A stretch of DNA of 64,000 nucleotides, from positions 62,001 through 126,000 of the forward strand of contig CAZFEL010000001.1 of assembly GCA_964517675.1 (NCBI GenBank), in the 5' to 3' direction. The notes beneath the pieces were generated by a model that ran no database searches, was not told the origin of the DNA, and saw only the letters and a program-made list of their open reading frames with translations. The stretch is from Asbonarchaeum sp964517675 (lineage in GTDB: Archaea > Nanohalarchaeota > Nanosalinia > Nanosalinales > Nanoanaerosalinaceae). Of the stretch, positions 49,899-57,594 are shown in pieces; within the stretch, counting starts at the first letter, position 1; each line of letters begins with the position of its first letter. Position numbers and translations under genes: made by a program.

Positions 49899-49909
49899 GG
49901 TGACGAGCT

Positions 49910-50518
49910 ATGTCGTTCACACTCTGGTTCACTGGCCTGCCCTCCTCGGGCAAATCGACCGTCGCCAAACGCGTCGAGGAGGAGCTCCGCGGTCAGGGTA
50001 TCGAGATGCACAATCTGGACGGGGACAACGTCCGCAAGAAGCTCCATCCCGGCCTCGGGTTCACCGAGGACGAACGGGCCACCAACAACCGCCGGGTCTC
50101 CTTTATCGCGCGGCTGCTCAACGAGCACGACATCGGCGTCATCGTCGCCGCCGTCTCACCGTTCGAAGAGGCACGGGAAAACGCCAGAACGGAGATCGAG
50201 GAAGCCGGCGAGTTCGTCGAGATCTTCATCGACTGCCCGGTCGAAGTCTGTAAGGAACGCGATCCCAAGGGCCTGTACGAGCAGGCCGAGGCCGGCGAGA
50301 TCGAGAACTTCACCGGGGTCAACCATCCATTCGAGGAACCCGAGGACCCCGAGATCGCCGTCGATACCGCCCAGCACAGTCCCGAGGACTGCGTCGAGCA
50401 CGTCCTCGAGGGGCTCGAGGAGATGAGCCTGCTCGAGGAACGCGACCAGCACACCGGCCTGACACAGCAGGAAGAAGGCAAGATCAAAGACAGGCTACAG
50501 GATCTGGGCTACCTCTGA
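49910..50518 (+). CDS. cysC: APS kinase with C-terminal LGY tail
   Basis: 202 residues. GLPSSGKST (9-17) is the P-loop; NLDGDNVRKKL, FTEDERATNNRRVSFIARLL and DPKGLYEQAEAGEIENFTGV are APS kinase motifs. It phosphorylates APS to PAPS, the sulfate donor. After the catalytic domain comes an unusual end, LTQQEEGKIKDRLQDLGYL, nearly the same as the tails of the RHH proteins at 44102 and 47075. The stop directly abuts that of the convergent PHP gene. Confidence 0.93.
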   Translation: MSFTLWFTGLPSSGKSTVAKRVEEELRGQGIEMHNLDGDNVRKKLHPGLGFTEDERATNNRRVSFIARLLNEHDIGVIVAAVSPFEEARENARTEIEEAGEFVEIFIDCPVEVCKERDPKGLYEQAEAGEIENFTGVNHPFEEPEDPEIAVDTAQHSPEDCVEHVLEGLEEMSLLEERDQHTGLTQQEEGKIKDRLQDLGYL

Positions 50519-51379
50519 TCAGTCCCGGTACGTCGCGGCACGCTCCTTCAGCGCCTCCACGTGGCGGTACGGTAGCCGCACATCGCCCAGGAAGAACTTA
50601 TCCGAGTCGCTGCCGTGGCAATCAGAGCCACCAGTCACCAGCAGATCGTAGGCCTCCGCCAGCTCCTTCGCCGTCTCCGCACCGAAGCTGTACCGGTCCT
50701 CGTCCATCCGATCGTAGGTGTACGGCACCTCGATCGCGTCCAGGCCCGCCTCGACCAGTGTCCCGAGCTGCTCCTCTGCGTACTCGGGCGACAGCGACCG
50801 CCCAGGATGGGCCAGCGAGGCCACGCCACCGTTGTCATGGATCACCTCGATGACCTCTTCAGCGTCAAGCTTTTCCGTCTCCACGTAGCCGTGGCAGCCC
50901 TCCCCGATGTACTCAGCGAAGGCATCCCCCACGCTGTCGGTAGCTCCCTTCTCGACCAGCGTCCTGGCGAGGTGCGGCCGGCCGATCGTCGCATCTGCCC
51001 TCGCACGGACCTCATCGAAGGTCACAGTATCATCTATCATCGTGTTGACCCGCTCGATCATCGCCTCCATCCGCTCCGTCCGATACCGCTCGATGGTCTC
51101 GAAGACATCAGCCAGCCGGTCATCCGACGGGTCCAGGAGATAGCCCAGGACCTCGACCTTCGTCCCGTCCAGGCCCGCCTTGATCTCGGCCCCGGTGATG
51201 ACCTCGACCCCGTCACGGACCTCGTACCGGTCATCCAGCTCGTCCGTCAGGGTGTCGTGGTCGGTAATCGCGATGGCCTCCAGCTCCCTCTCGTTCGCCT
51301 GCTCGACGCGTTCATCGACCGTGTCCGTCCCGTCCGAGGCCACGGTGTGCATATGCAGATCCGCGAAGGTCCGGGTCAT
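50519..51379 (-). CDS. PHP-domain phosphoesterase (TrpH/YciV type)
   Basis: 286 residues from the ATG giving MTRTFADLHMHTVASDGT. His9 and His11, ITDHDT, a middle RPHLA, SLAHPGRS and GGSDCHG supply the trinuclear metal site of PHP phosphoesterases. Relatives of the TrpH/YciV group hydrolyse 3',5'-nucleotide bisphosphates such as pAp or act as 5'-3' RNases. Since it abuts the PAPS-making genes, disposal of pAp left by sulfotransferases is an attractive role (inference). Confidence 0.8.
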   Translation of the reverse strand: MTRTFADLHMHTVASDGTDTVDERVEQANERELEAIAITDHDTLTDELDDRYEVRDGVEVITGAEIKAGLDGTKVEVLGYLLDPSDDRLADVFETIERYRTERMEAMIERVNTMIDDTVTFDEVRARADATIGRPHLARTLVEKGATDSVGDAFAEYIGEGCHGYVETEKLDAEEVIEVIHDNGGVASLAHPGRSLSPEYAEEQLGTLVEAGLDAIEVPYTYDRMDEDRYSFGAETAKELAEAYDLLVTGGSDCHGSDSDKFFLGDVRLPYRHVEALKERAATYRD

Positions 51380-51555
51380 GGACCGGCGTTGGACGCACAA
51401 CCATTTCAAGCTACCGGTGCCGTCCTGCCACGACAACAGCACCACGGAGAACGAGCTCTTATTTTGACGTCCGTGACTTTGGTAGTCGCCACCAAGCCGC
51501 TGTTGCCAGGTATAACGTCTCCGGAAAATGCTCTCATCGCTCCGGGGCGAGGCGA

Positions 51556-52803
51556 TCACAGCAGGAAGAACACGGCCAATCCCGACAGCCCGACCCCCAG
51601 CAGCGATGTCGTCACGTACCTGCGGAGATCGCTGTTGACCATCTCGACCAGCGCTATCTTCGAGGTGATGCTGGCGAAGATCCCGATAAGCACCATCCCG
51701 GAGGCCGCCTCGGTCTCGATCGTGCCGTTCGACAGAAGCGAGACCGCCGAGGTCGCGACCGCCGTCGAAGAGACAAGACCGCCGACGAAGGCCGTCACGT
51801 ACAGTCCCGCCGACCCGATGAACTGTTCAGCAAGGGTCGATACGACCGCGATAGCGATGAACGCCGCAGCAAACTTCGCAGCAGCCCGGAAGGAGAACGG
51901 CGATTCCATCGGCACCTCGAACTCATCGACAGGCTCCCTCTCACGAAGCAGGTACCCAAGCACCGCCGCCACACCGCACATCACGGCCGCGGGCCTCCAC
52001 AGCATATAGATCAGCGGGAACGACAGCGCCGTTGCTATCACGACATTGCGCACGATCATGCTCGTCGTCGCCACCATCGTCGCCGACGAGACCGCCTTGA
52101 TCAGGTCACTGTCCTGTTTCGAGATCCGGGCCAGCACACCCATCGTCGCGAACGAATTCGCCACACCGCCCAGAAGACCGGTGAGGTACAGGCCATGAGA
52201 CCCCTCGACCTGGCGCATCGAGACGAAGGCCACGAACTCGATCAACAGCACGAAGATCGCAAGCATCAGGACCTCCTGGAGGTTGACAGCGTTCAGCGGG
52301 TCCACCGGCTGGGACGGTAGGATTGGAAGAAGGACGAAGACGAGCAATCCAAGCTTCATGGCATCCGATATCTCCCTGTTCGACAGCTTGTTCACGTAAG
52401 CGTGCATCCGCTCTTTCTCAGCCAGCAGGATGACCGTGAACAGCAGCAACGCAGTCGCCTCGAAGTACAGGTTGTACCCGACCATCAGCCCGAGCACCGC
52501 CACCACGAAGGCCGCCACAGACGTCGTCAGGCCGACCTGATCCGCCTCAACATAGGTACGGATCGCAACGATAGCCAGCGAGACAAGGACCGCCATCGAG
52601 AGGTAGATATAGACGAAGATCGACGACCCCATCGTCTCGGACAGCCCGACGATCGCGGGCGCCACACCAGCAAGTAACGCCAGCGTCCGGAGCCCGGCGT
52701 ACTTCCTGTTGGGCTCGTTCTCACGCTCCAGCCCGATCAGACCCCCCATCGCGATAGCGATCAGGATCTCTTGGAGCATCTCCGGGACGACGATCGCAGA
52801 CAT
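51556..52803 (-). CDS. MgtC/DUF4010-type integral membrane protein
   Basis: 415 residues, about 11-12 hydrophobic segments. LQEILIAIAMGGLIGLERE is the MgtC-like N-terminal motif, followed by the DUF4010 C-terminal half (LTGLLGGVANSFATMGVLAR, FVGGLVSSTAVATSAVSLL). Function of the family is uncertain; ion homeostasis is proposed for MgtC itself. The start is the ATG giving MSAIVVPEM. It is divergent from the RHH-nucleotidyltransferase gene. The 175-base gap to the PHP gene holds an AT-poor region with no gene. Confidence 0.75.
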   Translation of the reverse strand: MSAIVVPEMLQEILIAIAMGGLIGLERENEPNRKYAGLRTLALLAGVAPAIVGLSETMGSSIFVYIYLSMAVLVSLAIVAIRTYVEADQVGLTTSVAAFVVAVLGLMVGYNLYFEATALLLFTVILLAEKERMHAYVNKLSNREISDAMKLGLLVFVLLPILPSQPVDPLNAVNLQEVLMLAIFVLLIEFVAFVSMRQVEGSHGLYLTGLLGGVANSFATMGVLARISKQDSDLIKAVSSATMVATTSMIVRNVVIATALSFPLIYMLWRPAAVMCGVAAVLGYLLREREPVDEFEVPMESPFSFRAAAKFAAAFIAIAVVSTLAEQFIGSAGLYVTAFVGGLVSSTAVATSAVSLLSNGTIETEAASGMVLIGIFASITSKIALVEMVNSDLRRYVTTSLLGVGLSGLAVFFLL

Positions 52804-52849
52804 ACCACCTCTTGTTGTGCCGGCAAGGTACTTCAAGCTACACCACACC

Positions 52850-52874
52850 CTTTAAAAATAATACATCGTAATAC
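52850..52874 (+). promoter_or_regulatory. TATA box and 10-bp direct half-sites of the RHH-nucleotidyltransferase gene
   Basis: CTTTAAAAATA (52850-52860) is the TATA region. ATAATAC (52858) and GTAATAC (52868) repeat at 10 bp between it and the ATG at 52885. GTAATAC is also the central half-site of the FBP aldolase/phosphatase promoter (10339). Confidence 0.55.
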
Positions 52875-52884
52875 GGTGGCGACG

Positions 52885-53664
52885 ATGGCCAAACAGCGCG
52901 TCTCACTCACACTCGAGAAAGACCTCGTCGAACGGATCGACACCAAAGTCGAGACAGGCAGCTACACCAACAGATCACAGGCCATCGAGACGTTCCTCAC
53001 AGATCATCTCCAGCAGGACGAGATCGGGACCGCCATCATCCTCTGTGGCGGCACGGAGGACAAGCCAGAATGCATGATCCACGTCAACGGCAAGCCCGTC
53101 CTCCAGCACACCATCGAGCATCTCGAGGACGCCGGGATCGACCGCGTCATCCTCGCGGTCGGCTCCAGGCACGAATCGATAACAGAACACTTCGGCAAAG
53201 GCGATAAATACGACCTCGCGATCGATTACGTCACCGAGGAAGAACCGCTCGGCACCGCAGGCTGCCTCAGACGGGTCAGGGACATGCTCACGGATTCATT
53301 CCTCCTCATCAACGGGGATATCCTCTGCAGGGTCGACATCGACGACATGGCGACCACGCACCGCGAGGACGACGTCCTCACCACCATGGCACTGACCACC
53401 GTCCAGGACATCTCACCGTACGGTGTTGTCAGGCTCAAGGGCGATCGCATCATCGGGTTCACCCAGAAGCCCGACCAGGCAGATGCCCCGTCCAACCTGA
53501 TCAACGCCGGTGTCTACCTCATGGAGCCCAAGGTCATCGACATGCTCCCGCCAGAGGACGAGAAAAAACGCGTCAACGTCGAAGAACTGTTCGACAGACT
53601 CGCAGCCAGCGACGACCTCAAGGGATACGTCTACGAGGGCAACTGGCAGGACCTCGGGAGCTGA
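52885..53664 (+). CDS. RHH domain fused to a sugar nucleotidyltransferase-like domain
   Basis: 259 residues. Residues 1-45 (KQRVSLTLEKDLVERIDTKVETGSYTNRSQAIETFLTDHL) form an RHH DNA-binding domain. Residues 47-259 are a GT-A nucleotidyltransferase fold (GKPVLQHTIEHLEDAGIDRVILAV, EEPLGTAGCLRRV, LLINGDILC, FTQKP, NAGVYLME, EGNWQDLGS). The nucleotide-binding signature, normally GGxGTRLxPLT...PKPM, is contracted to CGGTEDKPECMIHV and lacks the GTRL loop. It may therefore bind sugar nucleotides without, or with altered, catalysis and act as a ligand-sensing regulator. It heads a run of HAD, PfkB, 2-epimerase and cupin genes. Confidence 0.82.
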   Translation: MAKQRVSLTLEKDLVERIDTKVETGSYTNRSQAIETFLTDHLQQDEIGTAIILCGGTEDKPECMIHVNGKPVLQHTIEHLEDAGIDRVILAVGSRHESITEHFGKGDKYDLAIDYVTEEEPLGTAGCLRRVRDMLTDSFLLINGDILCRVDIDDMATTHREDDVLTTMALTTVQDISPYGVVRLKGDRIIGFTQKPDQADAPSNLINAGVYLMEPKVIDMLPPEDEKKRVNVEELFDRLAASDDLKGYVYEGNWQDLGS

Positions 53665-53669
53665 TAGCG

Positions 53670-54803
53670 ATGGCGGTCAGCGACACACTCCAGTACACAG
53701 GAGTCGATGAGTACATCGATGCGAAGGTACAGAAGGCCGAGGACATCCTTCAGGAGCGCGATATCGACATACAGGATCGCTCCGTGCTGATCGGCTATGA
53801 CATGAACGGCCCACTCACCGACCGCGACAGCTCACAGCTCCAGCCCAACGAACAGGTCACCACCGCCGTCAGGACCGTCCCACTCGACCGGGACGACGTC
53901 CTCGGCGCCATGATCTCCGGATACGACATCGACACCCTCCAGTACTTCAGGGACCAGCGCCTCGAACTCGAGGACCGCATGGAGGTCGTCGGCGAGCTCG
54001 GCTCTGTCTACACAGCAGACGGCGACGTCCACCAGGTCCACCCCGGTGCAGACGAAGACGATATCATCGAGCTCAAACAGAGCCTGTACGAGGCAGCGGC
54101 ACAGGAGAGCCGGAAGCTCCTCGAACAGGGCAACTTCTCCACCGTCGTCGGCTGCACGCGGATCGAGGGCGAGGGCACCCCGGAGGATCCGCGCGGGGAG
54201 ACGTACCTCCACGTCGACGCCGACCCGGACGAGACCACCGAAGACCTCTGGGAGGCCCTCAGGGACGTCGACGGGTTTTCTTACAACCGCAATAATGGCA
54301 TTATAACATACGAGAGCGACCACGATACCACGAAAGCACTCAGCGAGGCACTGCGCCACGATCACACCTTCCTCGGTGTGCGGTTCAGAGAGCTCACAGA
54401 CGGACGGATCGGGCTCCGGCGGGACAGGACAGACGCCGACATCGACATCGAGGACGCACACGCGTTCATCGAAAACAGCCTCCCCGAAGGCTGGCGGACC
54501 GAGCCCAACCCCGACTGGGGTGTCGATTACATCAGCACCGACATCAGTCCCAGCAAGGAACGCGGCGCCAACAGCCTCGCACAGCAGTACTTCGACAGCG
54601 GGAAAGACGAGTACCTCATCGCCCACGTCGGGGACAAAGAAGGCGACGTCATGGACGGAGACAACGCTGTGTTCTTCCCCCAGGAAAACACACCCGCCCA
54701 CAGGCACTGTGAGGAAAACGGTATCGAGCACGTCCCTGTCAGGGACGCCTGGGACTACTCCCTCATCATGGCAGAACTCCTCGACGGTGATACAGATGCG
54801 TGA
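53670..54803 (+). CDS. HAD-superfamily sugar phosphatase-like protein
   Basis: 377 residues. IGYDMNGPLTDRD (41-53) is HAD motif I with the nucleophile Asp44, but Asn46 replaces the usual acid/base Asp. AMISGYD is motif II, and HVGDKEGDVMDGDNAVFF is the GDxxxD motif. The large insert carries the substrate cap. It probably removes phosphate from a sugar phosphate; the Asn change makes activity uncertain. It lies 5 bases after the RHH-nucleotidyltransferase and overlaps the kinase gene by 8 bases. Confidence 0.72.
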   Translation: MAVSDTLQYTGVDEYIDAKVQKAEDILQERDIDIQDRSVLIGYDMNGPLTDRDSSQLQPNEQVTTAVRTVPLDRDDVLGAMISGYDIDTLQYFRDQRLELEDRMEVVGELGSVYTADGDVHQVHPGADEDDIIELKQSLYEAAAQESRKLLEQGNFSTVVGCTRIEGEGTPEDPRGETYLHVDADPDETTEDLWEALRDVDGFSYNRNNGIITYESDHDTTKALSEALRHDHTFLGVRFRELTDGRIGLRRDRTDADIDIEDAHAFIENSLPEGWRTEPNPDWGVDYISTDISPSKERGANSLAQQYFDSGKDEYLIAHVGDKEGDVMDGDNAVFFPQENTPAHRHCEENGIEHVPVRDAWDYSLIMAELLDGDTDA

Positions 54804-55704
54804 GGACATCGCCGTCGTCGGGGACATCAACATCGACGTCATCCCCAGACCGATCGAGAAAGACGTCGAGATCAAACAGGACGGGCAGGTCTTCGTCGAT
54901 GACATGGTCCAGCGCCGGGGCGGGCAGGGAGCGAACTTCGCCGTCAAGCTCGCCCAGCTCGGCTCCGAGGTCGGGTTCCACGGCAAGCTCGGGGACGACC
55001 GTCACGGCCGGTTCCTCATGAACCACCTCAAGGACCACGCCATCACACCACGACTCAGCATGGACCCCGACGTCAAGACCGGGACCACCCTCGCGGTCAC
55101 CTGGGAGGACGGCGAGCGCCACTACATCAGCCACACCGAGAACAACGCCCGCCTCAGTCTCGAGGACATCGACATGGACGCCGTCCGGGATGCCCGACAC
55201 GTCGCACGTCGCGGTGTCTGGTTCTCCGAGCCGATGCTCGATGGCGGCAACGAGCGCCTCCTCAGGGAGGCCCAGGAACACGGTGCCGAGACATCCATCG
55301 ACCTCCACTGGGACCCTCACTGGAACAACGACGGCGAGAAGGCCGACAGGCGACGCCGCAGGTTCTACGACGCACTCGAACACGCCGACATCCTGATGGG
55401 CAACACCGACGAGATCACAGAGCTCGCCAGGAAGGCGAGCCCGGACAAGGCGATCGCGTTCCTCCACGACAAGGGCGCGGACACGATCGTCGTCCACCAG
55501 GGACCGGATGGCTCCCGCATCTACACACGGGACGATATGATAACCATACCGACAGAGACCGTCGAGGACCCCGCGAACCCGACCGGGACCGGCGACGCCT
55601 ACGACGCAGGCTTCCTCAACGCCTACATGGACGGGGCAGGGCTCAGGCAGGCAGGGGAAAACGGCACCGAGGTGGCGGTACAGCACCTCACCGACAGCCT
55701 CTGA
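54796..55704 (+). CDS. PfkB-family sugar kinase
   Basis: 302 residues from the ATG giving MREDIAVVGDINIDVI. RRGGQGANFAVKLAQLG and NPTGTGDAYDAGFLNAYMDG (catalytic Asp in GTGD) are the two PfkB signatures. It phosphorylates a sugar or sugar phosphate; HldE-type heptose kinases and ribokinases are relatives. The much longer upstream frame is a shadow of the HAD gene. Operon with the HAD and epimerase genes. Confidence 0.85.
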   Translation: MREDIAVVGDINIDVIPRPIEKDVEIKQDGQVFVDDMVQRRGGQGANFAVKLAQLGSEVGFHGKLGDDRHGRFLMNHLKDHAITPRLSMDPDVKTGTTLAVTWEDGERHYISHTENNARLSLEDIDMDAVRDARHVARRGVWFSEPMLDGGNERLLREAQEHGAETSIDLHWDPHWNNDGEKADRRRRRFYDALEHADILMGNTDEITELARKASPDKAIAFLHDKGADTIVVHQGPDGSRIYTRDDMITIPTETVEDPANPTGTGDAYDAGFLNAYMDGAGLRQAGENGTEVAVQHLTDSL

Positions 55705-55737
55705 CAGCGACTGTATCACCGAACGGAGGACACCACC

Positions 55738-57114
55738 ATGGACAACGACATGGAGATCTACGACGATGAACTCGACAGGCAGCTCGACGAGGAGGACTTC
55801 GCCCTCGCCGTCGTCACGGCCACCAAACCCGACTTCTACAAGCAGGCCCCGCTGGTCCCGGCAGCCGACGACCACGACCTCGCGTCCTTCGTCCTCCACA
55901 CCGGCCAGCACTACGACGACGTGCTCGGGCACGGTCTCAAGGAATACGACATCGAGGACCGCATCGGGGCCGACCTCCGGATCCGGGGCGGCCTGTCCCA
56001 GAAGACAGCAGAGCTGATGACCAAGATCAAGGCCTTCAGCGAGCACCTCAATGATAAGCACCCCGATACCACCGTCCTGCCGATCGTCCACGGGGACACA
56101 CTGGCCGCCGGCATCGTGCCCCAGGCATGGATGTTCGCAACCAACCAGCGCGTCGCCCACAACGAGGCAGGCCTCCGCGGGATGAAACCCGTCTACAGCA
56201 ACCACATGGACCAGGAGACATTCATCGAGGACCAGTTCCGGACCGACTGGGAGCTCGACCGGACCGAGCCGTTCCCCGAGCAGTACGACACCTTCATCGG
56301 GTCCGCAGCCGCAGAGTACCACTTCGCACCCACCGAGCTCAACAAGGAACACCTCGAACGCGAGGGATACCCGGCAGAGACCAGCAACGGACAGAAGATC
56401 GAGGTCGTCGGCAACTCCGTCGTCGATTCCATCGAGATGAAAGAACGCGGCCTCGAGGAATCCATCTTCGACATCTACCCGATCCTCAAGGAACGGGACG
56501 ACTGGCTCCGCGTCGACATCCATCGCCGGGCCAACCTCCTGCCCGGCAGGTTCGAGGCCATCATCCAGGCCGTCATCGACCTCGTCGAGGAGGGCTACAA
56601 CGTCAACCTCATCGAGCTCAACGCCACGAAGAGGGCCCTCAAACAGTACGGGCTCCGGGACAAGATCAAGCGACTCGATGAGGACAACGAGAACTTCCTG
56701 TTCACAGGACTCTGGAAGAAACACGGCCACGTCTATGAGTTCCTCAAGTCCGGTCAGTGTTTCGCCGAGCTCACAGACTCCGGCAGCATGCAGGAAGAGC
56801 TCAACCACATCGAGGAGGCCCTCTGTCTCACCGCCAGGTTCAACACCGACCGGCCAGAGACCGTCTTCGAGGCCAACACCAACATCCTCGTCCCGCCCAT
56901 CTCCGGGGAGTTCATGTACGGCATGATCGATCACATCTACAACCACGATGATCTCCGGAAGCGGATGCGGAACGGGGACAAGCTGTACGGCAGCGACGTC
57001 TCCGGGACGATCGTCAGGTCACTCAGCCAGAAACGGGACAAAGAGCCGTTCGAGTGGTCACACGAGCGCGCCGGCTTCCACACCACACACAAGCGCCAGT
57101 TCGACTACCTCTGA
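55738..57114 (+). CDS. UDP-N-acetylglucosamine 2-epimerase family enzyme
   Basis: 458 residues, somewhat longer than WecB. FVLHTGQHYDDVL, IVHGDTLAAG, AHNEAGLRG (catalytic acids) and the late TDSGSMQEELNHI segment fit the 2-epimerase fold. The usual N-terminal GTRPE is ATKPDFYK, so the conserved Arg is Lys here. It would make ManNAc-type sugars either as the nucleotide (WecB) or free (NeuC). With a kinase, phosphatase and nucleotidyltransferase in one run, a NeuC-like role is plausible, but no NeuB is seen. Confidence 0.82.
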   Translation: MDNDMEIYDDELDRQLDEEDFALAVVTATKPDFYKQAPLVPAADDHDLASFVLHTGQHYDDVLGHGLKEYDIEDRIGADLRIRGGLSQKTAELMTKIKAFSEHLNDKHPDTTVLPIVHGDTLAAGIVPQAWMFATNQRVAHNEAGLRGMKPVYSNHMDQETFIEDQFRTDWELDRTEPFPEQYDTFIGSAAAEYHFAPTELNKEHLEREGYPAETSNGQKIEVVGNSVVDSIEMKERGLEESIFDIYPILKERDDWLRVDIHRRANLLPGRFEAIIQAVIDLVEEGYNVNLIELNATKRALKQYGLRDKIKRLDEDNENFLFTGLWKKHGHVYEFLKSGQCFAELTDSGSMQEELNHIEEALCLTARFNTDRPETVFEANTNILVPPISGEFMYGMIDHIYNHDDLRKRMRNGDKLYGSDVSGTIVRSLSQKRDKEPFEWSHERAGFHTTHKRQFDYL

Positions 57115-57240
57115 GGAGCCAGGAAAAGCCCCAGGGACAATGAGATGGTCGGCCGCCGGCCGCCACACCAACAGGCTGTGACTCGTCCGCCCAGCAGGGA
57201 CAACCGTAAAAAGACCGGGAGACCATCCTCGGACAGGACG

Positions 57241-57594
57241 ATGACCGGGCAAGATACACCTTGGGGCGCACAGGAGACCATCCTCAACACAGCGATCAGC
57301 ATGGGCGGGGAATCACAGAGCCTGCTCCTGCGGAAACTCCAGATCGAGAACGAAGAGATGACCCCTGTCGCCCGACACAAAAGCGGCAACGTCATCATCT
57401 ATGTCGAGGACGGGGCCATCGACCTCCAGGTCGGCGAGGACTTCTACGAACTCGAGGACGGCGACGGTCACTACATCGAGGCAGGCGAGAAACACCAGAT
57501 CGAGAACCTCGATGCCACCGTCACCACCGTCATGCAGATCATCATCCCGTTCGACCCCGACGACATGGAGATCATCGAGGATCCCTATGCCTGA
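57241..57594 (+). CDS. Cupin-domain protein (sugar isomerase-like)
   Basis: 117 residues from ATG 57241. The core MTPVARHKSGNVIIYVEDGAIDLQVGEDFYELEDGDGHYIEAGEKHQIEN is a cupin barrel with His residues and GDGHYI/EKHQI blocks in metal-binding positions. Similar small cupins are fused to or follow mannose-6-phosphate isomerases and sugar-modifying enzymes. The reaction is not known. The stop overlaps the next AlkP start by 8 bases. Confidence 0.75.
   Translation: MTGQDTPWGAQETILNTAISMGGESQSLLLRKLQIENEEMTPVARHKSGNVIIYVEDGAIDLQVGEDFYELEDGDGHYIEAGEKHQIENLDATVTTVMQIIIPFDPDDMEIIEDPYA

Noticed and set aside
48753..50518. Assimilatory or dissimilatory sulfate reduction cluster
   Set aside because: Only ATP sulfurylase and APS kinase are present; no APS, PAPS or sulfite reductase is nearby.
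54766..56946. A 726-codon open frame on the minus strand
   Set aside because: It is antisense to the PfkB kinase and 2-epimerase genes, both with clear motifs. The product is a Val/Leu/Asp-rich low-motif sequence typical of antisense frames in GC-rich, Asp/Glu-rich genes.
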